Origin: an uncultured Roseivirga sp.
GTDB lineage: Bacteria > Bacteroidota > Bacteroidia > Cytophagales > Cyclobacteriaceae
Reading direction: 5' to 3'
Assembly: GCA_947493005.1 (NCBI GenBank)
Contig: CANLOY010000006.1
Coordinates: forward strand, 186,001 to 250,000
DNA: 64,000 nucleotides
Each line of letters starts with the position of its first letter. The first letter of the stretch is position 1. Positions 60,778 through 64,000 of this stretch are shown here, in pieces. The position numbers were made by a program, and so were the translations under genes. The notes under the pieces were generated by a model that was given only the letters and a program-made list of their open reading frames with translations, was not told where the DNA came from and did not search any database.

Positions 60778-62403
60778 ATGAAAAATAATTTATTCTCGAA
60801 TTTAAAAAATGACGCTCCAGCTGGTCTTGTAGTTTTTCTGGTTGCAGTTCCCCTATGTCTGGGTATTGCACTCGCCTCAGGAGCACCCTTATTCTCAGGT
60901 ATTATCGCTGGTATGGTTGGCGGTATCGTGGTTACCATTTTCAGTGGATCTCAAGTTGGTGTAAGTGGACCAGCTGCTGGTTTGGCTGCTATCGTTCTTG
61001 CGGGAATACAAGACTTAGGAGCTTTTGAAATCTTTCTGGTTGCTGTTGTAATTGCAGGGATCATCCAATTTGTCTTAGGTGTTTTAAAAGCTGGTATTAT
61101 CGGTTATTACTTCCCAAGTGCAGTAATTAAAGGAATGCTGGCAGGTATTGGGGTGATCATCATCCTTAAGCAAATACCTCACGCATTCGGATATGATGCA
61201 GATCCTGAAGGTGATCTTGGTTTTGTACAGGCAGATGGAGAAAACACCTTTTCTGAGCTTATTAATATGGTCAATTTTATCTCTCCGGGAGCATTATTGA
61301 TCGCTGCAATTTCTATGGTAATTCTAATTCTATGGGAACAGAAATTCATTAAAAGATTTAAAATCACTCAGGTTATCCAAGGCCCATTGGTTGTAGTAAT
61401 TACCGGTATTCTACTTGCAATAGCGTTTGAAGGAAGTTCTTATTCAATAAGCAGTGATCATATGGTAAACATACCTGTTGCTGAAGATTTAACAGGTTTT
61501 GTTAATCAATTTACCTTACCTGATTTCAGTGCAATCACAATGTCCGAAGTTTGGGTTTTGGGTATTACAATTGCCATTGTAGCTAGTTTGGAAACCTTAC
61601 TTTGCGTTGAAGCTACTGACAAGCTAGATCCTCAAAAGAGAGTAACACCTACCAATAGAGAACTTAGAGCTCAGGGTTTAGGCAATGTAGTCTCAGGATT
61701 AATCGGTGGGCTACCAGTTACTCAAGTAATCGTAAGAAGTTCTGCCAACATTCAGTCTGGTGGAAAGACTAAAGCATCCGCTCTAATACATGGTATACTG
61801 ATCTTGATATCAGCGATGCTGATCCCTAACCTACTTAACAAGATACCTCTTGCCAGTTTGGCTGCCATTCTTTTGGTTGTCGGTTACAAGCTTGCTAAAC
61901 CATCTTTGTTCAAACAAATGTTTGCATCAGGCTACACGCAATTCATCCCATTTGTAGTTACAGTTGTCGCTATAGTACGAATAGACTTGCTTGTTGGTAT
62001 AGGAATAGGAATGTGCGTTGCTATCTTCTATATCCTGCTTAACAACATGAGAAACCCTTATGTAATGCAAGAAACGCATGATGCTTCAAAGACGCATTAC
62101 AGAATTGTATTGGCCGAGATGGTTACGTTTTTAAATAAAGCCCAGATATTAAAAGAGCTAAACAAAGTACCCGATAACGTGGAGCTTTTGATAGACGCCT
62201 CCAAAACAACTTACATTCAACACGATGTACTGGAGATCATCAATGATTTTAAGGAAAGTGCTAAGTACAAAAACATACAATTAAAAATGTGTTGCACGAA
62301 TGGGCTTAACCTTAATGGATTTGATGAATCATTTAAAGATATTTTGATCTCACCAGATTCAGTCGAAATGGTAAATCAGAAAGAAACTCTTACAGAGGTC
62401 TAA
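60778..62403 (+). CDS. SulP-family inorganic anion transporter with STAS domain
   Basis: 541 residues with about twelve membrane helices and a C-terminal STAS domain (about 440-530). SulP signatures: NDAPAGLVVFLVAVPLCLGIALASGAP near the N-terminus, GSQVGVSGPAAGLAAIV, and ATDKLDPQKRVTPTNRELRAQGLGNVVSGLIGGLPVTQVIVRSSANIQSG. The sequence fits the bacterial bicarbonate/sulfate branch that is common in marine bacteria, but the transported anion cannot be told. It stands as a near-single gene with a terminator 22 nt after the stop. Confidence 0.92.
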   Translation: MKNNLFSNLKNDAPAGLVVFLVAVPLCLGIALASGAPLFSGIIAGMVGGIVVTIFSGSQVGVSGPAAGLAAIVLAGIQDLGAFEIFLVAVVIAGIIQFVLGVLKAGIIGYYFPSAVIKGMLAGIGVIIILKQIPHAFGYDADPEGDLGFVQADGENTFSELINMVNFISPGALLIAAISMVILILWEQKFIKRFKITQVIQGPLVVVITGILLAIAFEGSSYSISSDHMVNIPVAEDLTGFVNQFTLPDFSAITMSEVWVLGITIAIVASLETLLCVEATDKLDPQKRVTPTNRELRAQGLGNVVSGLIGGLPVTQVIVRSSANIQSGGKTKASALIHGILILISAMLIPNLLNKIPLASLAAILLVVGYKLAKPSLFKQMFASGYTQFIPFVVTVVAIVRIDLLVGIGIGMCVAIFYILLNNMRNPYVMQETHDASKTHYRIVLAEMVTFLNKAQILKELNKVPDNVELLIDASKTTYIQHDVLEIINDFKESAKYKNIQLKMCCTNGLNLNGFDESFKDILISPDSVEMVNQKETLTEV

Positions 62404-62425
62404 GCCTTAGAAAACACGTTGTGAA

Positions 62426-62463
62426 AAAAGCATCTAGGGGAGAGTTACTTAGATGCTTTTTTT
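62426..62463 (+). terminator. SulP gene terminator
   Basis: 11-bp perfect stem AAAAGCATCTA (62426-62436) and TAGATGCTTTT (62450-62460), 13-nt loop, followed by TTTTTATAG. Confidence 0.9.
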
Positions 62464-62480
62464 TATAGCAAACATATTTC

Positions 62481-62508
62481 TTGATTAATCAATAATTCCC
62501 TACCTTTG
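62481..62508 (+). promoter_or_regulatory. Promoter of the DUF177-rpmF operon (TTG-N17-TACCTTTG)
   Basis: TTG (62481-62483), 17 nt, TACCTTTG (62501-62508). The start would be near 62515, about 19 nt before the TTG start codon of the DUF177 gene. Confidence 0.65.
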
Positions 62509-62533
62509 CAAACCTGAATTTCAAGCTGGGAAA

Positions 62534-63067
62534 TTGAAAGCACGTAGAGAATTTGATATTCACATATACAAGCTTTCCAACGGAGAGCACAATTATCAGT
62601 TTGATATTTCAGATTCGTTCTTTGAACTGTTTGAAAACGAGATACTTAGCAAAGGAAAACTAAATGCTAATATTTCGCTTCAAAAGTCGGACAGCATGAT
62701 TCAAATGGGCTTTCAGGTAGAAGGCGCTGTTGAATTAACATGCGATAGAAGTTTGGATTTATTTGATCACCCAATTTCATTTGAAAGCAGGATGATCTTT
62801 AAATATGGCGATGAAGAGCAGGAATTGTCTGAAGATGTAATGGTTATTCTTAAGGATACACAAACTATTAATATTGCAGATTTACTGTTTGAATTCATTG
62901 GTTTAGAAATACCAATGAAAAAATTACATCCCAGGTTTGACCAGGAAGAAGAAAGTGAAGATGACTTCTTGATGATTTACTCATCATCTGAAGAAGAGTC
63001 TGACGAACAGGAAGAAGAACAAGATGTTGACCCGCGTTGGGCAGCACTAAAGAAATTGAAAGAATAA
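62534..63067 (+). CDS. DUF177 (YceD-like) protein
   Basis: 177 residues. The DUF177/YceD pattern is visible: KLNANISLQKSDSMIQMGFQVEGAVELTCDRSLDLFDHPI, then INIADLLFEFIGLEIPMKKLHPRF and DPRWAALKKLKE at the end. YceD acts with rpmF and 23S rRNA in E. coli and plants. The acidic EEESEDD linker (about 137-165) is typical of Bacteroidota members. The start is TTG at 62534; no ATG exists between it and the promoter, so it is well supported. It is 33 nt before rpmF, the usual arrangement. Confidence 0.88.
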   Translation: MKARREFDIHIYKLSNGEHNYQFDISDSFFELFENEILSKGKLNANISLQKSDSMIQMGFQVEGAVELTCDRSLDLFDHPISFESRMIFKYGDEEQELSEDVMVILKDTQTINIADLLFEFIGLEIPMKKLHPRFDQEEESEDDFLMIYSSSEEESDEQEEEQDVDPRWAALKKLKE

Positions 63068-63100
63068 TTAAGTAGCGAAAGCGAATAAATAAGATTTAAA

Positions 63101-63292
63101 ATGGCGCATCCTAAAAGAAAGATTTCAAGAACGAGAAGAGACAAACGTAGAACTCACAAGAAATTGAATGCGAAAAATCTGGTAGTATGCCCTACTACTG
63201 GAGAGTTACATATGCCTCACAGAGCTTTCTGGCACGAAGGTAAACTTTACTATAAAGGTAAAGTTGTAATGGAAAAAGAAGTATTGGTATAA
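63101..63292 (+). CDS. rpmF: 50S ribosomal protein L32
   Basis: 63 residues. [21 protein letters not shown] is the L32 N-terminus and [15 protein letters not shown] follows where zinc-binding L32 has CxxC. Only one of the four zinc Cys residues is kept, so this is a zinc-independent (C-minus) form, as in many Bacteroidota. It follows the DUF177 gene and precedes fabH; a hairpin after the stop separates it from fabH. Confidence 0.97.
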   Translation: MAHPKRKISRTRRDKRRTHKKLNAKNLVVCPTTGELHMPHRAFWHEGKLYYKGKVVMEKEVLV

Positions 63293-63311
63293 TTACCAAA
63301 AGAATTATTTT

Positions 63312-63342
63312 ACTGCTCCTGGATGCTACATTCAGGAGCAGT
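63312..63342 (+). terminator. Hairpin after rpmF
   Basis: 10-bp perfect stem ACTGCTCCTG (63312-63321) and CAGGAGCAGT (63333-63342), 11-nt loop, followed by ACTTATTTAAAGG. T-run is weak, so it may be a partial terminator between rpmF and fabH. Confidence 0.65.
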
Positions 63343-63468
63343 ACTTATTTAAAGGCTTTTCATAGCCCCTTCTTCATTATGTATTTCTGATTATGATTCT
63401 GATAGGTTTAACCTTATATTGGCATCCAAATTTTGATCAGGTCAGAAAATCGACCCTAACAGTACTTA

Positions 63469-64000
63469 ATGACTAACATTCGAGCTCAAATCACTGGTGT
63501 ACATGGTTATGTCCCTGACTATGTATTAACAAATCAGGAATTAGAAACTATTGTTGACACCACTGATGAATGGATTACCTCAAGGACAGGTATTAAACAA
63601 AGACATATCCTTAAGGGAGAAAATCAAGGAACTTCAGTTATTGGAATTGAAGCGGTAAAAGGGCTTCTTGAAAAAACCAACACCTCACCTGAAGAAATAG
63701 ACTTAATCATTTGTGCTACTACAACTCCAGACATGGCTTTTCCTGCAACCGCCAACCTAATAGGCGATGCAATTGGAGCCAAGAATGCCTTTAATTACGA
63801 CTTACAGGCAGCATGCTCTGGTTTTATTTACGCTTTGACAACCGGTTCACAGTTTATTGAAACTGGTAAGTACAAAAAAGTGATTGTTGTTGGTGCAGAC
63901 AAAATGTCTTCTATTATAGACTACACCGACAGAACTACCTGTATTATATTTGGTGATGGCGGGGGTGCCGTAATGCTAGAACCTTGCGAAGAAGAGTTCG
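63469..64000 (+). CDS. fabH: Beta-ketoacyl-ACP synthase III FabH (partial, runs off the window)
   Basis: First 177 residues of FabH, which starts fatty acid synthesis by condensing an acyl-CoA with malonyl-ACP. Hand-translated from the ATG at 63469: ITGVHGYVPDYVLTNQEL, DEWITSRTGIKQRHI, ATTTPDMAFPATANLIG, the active-site Cys in LQAACSGFIYAL, VIVVGADKMSS and IFGDGGGAVML. The His and Asn of the triad lie beyond the window. plsX is not between rpmF and fabH here. Confidence 0.94.
   Translation, partial: MTNIRAQITGVHGYVPDYVLTNQELETIVDTTDEWITSRTGIKQRHILKGENQGTSVIGIEAVKGLLEKTNTSPEEIDLIICATTTPDMAFPATANLIGDAIGAKNAFNYDLQAACSGFIYALTTGSQFIETGKYKKVIVVGADKMSSIIDYTDRTTCIIFGDGGGAVMLEPCEEEF

Noticed and set aside
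1..64000. CRISPR arrays, transposons, prophage, integrase or attachment sites
   Set aside because: I looked for regularly spaced repeats, transposase or integrase motifs and tRNA-adjacent repeats and saw none.

Overview
The window is about 64 kb of chromosomal DNA from a member of the Bacteroidota, most likely order Cytophagales. This rests on gene content and promoter style: an alternative complex III operon (actABCDEF) feeding an aa3-type oxidase, a TPR/LytTR two-component pair, many lipoproteins with a Cys lipobox, a 6-bladed beta-propeller lipoprotein, an exbB-exbD-exbD set, and promoters of the Bacteroidota type (TTTG, about 19 nt, TAnnTTTG) with little Shine-Dalgarno signal. The DNA is AT-rich (roughly 40% GC by eye). 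I see no insertion sequence, phage gene, CRISPR array or attachment site.

Layout. 1-11.9 kb (minus): one respiratory operon, actA to actF, ctaC, ctaD, ctaA, from a near-consensus promoter. 12-13.1 kb: a frameshifted DUF6090-like gene and tRNA-Cys. 13.2-18.6 kb (minus): rpsA, then tsaD, a hotdog protein, smpB, an NlpC/P60 peptidase and an HNH endonuclease. 18.6-25.4 kb (plus): a giant TamB-like protein, photolyase and a DUF2279 protein. 25.4-32.3 kb: a LytTR response regulator, a TPR histidine kinase and a small acidic lipoprotein (minus), a 723-residue protein of unknown function (plus), an unknown 194-residue acidic protein (minus), and rnpB. 32.3-43.1 kb: a sigma-54 type regulator without a DNA-binding domain, a LuxE-like enzyme, a fused E1 ketoacid dehydrogenase, alanine dehydrogenase, an SDR, an HsdR_N orphan, AMP nucleosidase and an Atg22-like MFS protein. 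43.2-45.7 kb (minus): exbB, a small membrane protein, two exbD genes, and upstream of them tRNA-Ser. 45.8-51.9 kb (minus): a tightly coupled operon with two GT2 glycosyltransferases, a polysaccharide deacetylase, a SpoIIE-type phosphatase, TatD and asparaginase. 52-55 kb: ruvC, then a secreted Cys/Gly-rich small protein, beta-propeller lipoprotein and thioredoxin-like lipoprotein. 55-64 kb: HIT protein, greA, a PGDH-like enzyme, mgtE, rsmA, pdxA, a SulP transporter, DUF177, rpmF and the start of fabH.

Most of the window is core metabolism and information processing. The parts least explained by known biology are the cassette at 52.6-55.0 kb (small secreted protein, hairpin, propeller, thioredoxin-like lipoprotein, with two perfect palindromes upstream) and the block at 28.1-31.9 kb (the 723-residue protein, two small minus-strand genes that share a 29-nt upstream element, and a leader/terminator repeat). 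Functions proposed for these are inference. Motif matches and repeats were found by eye and were not tested statistically.
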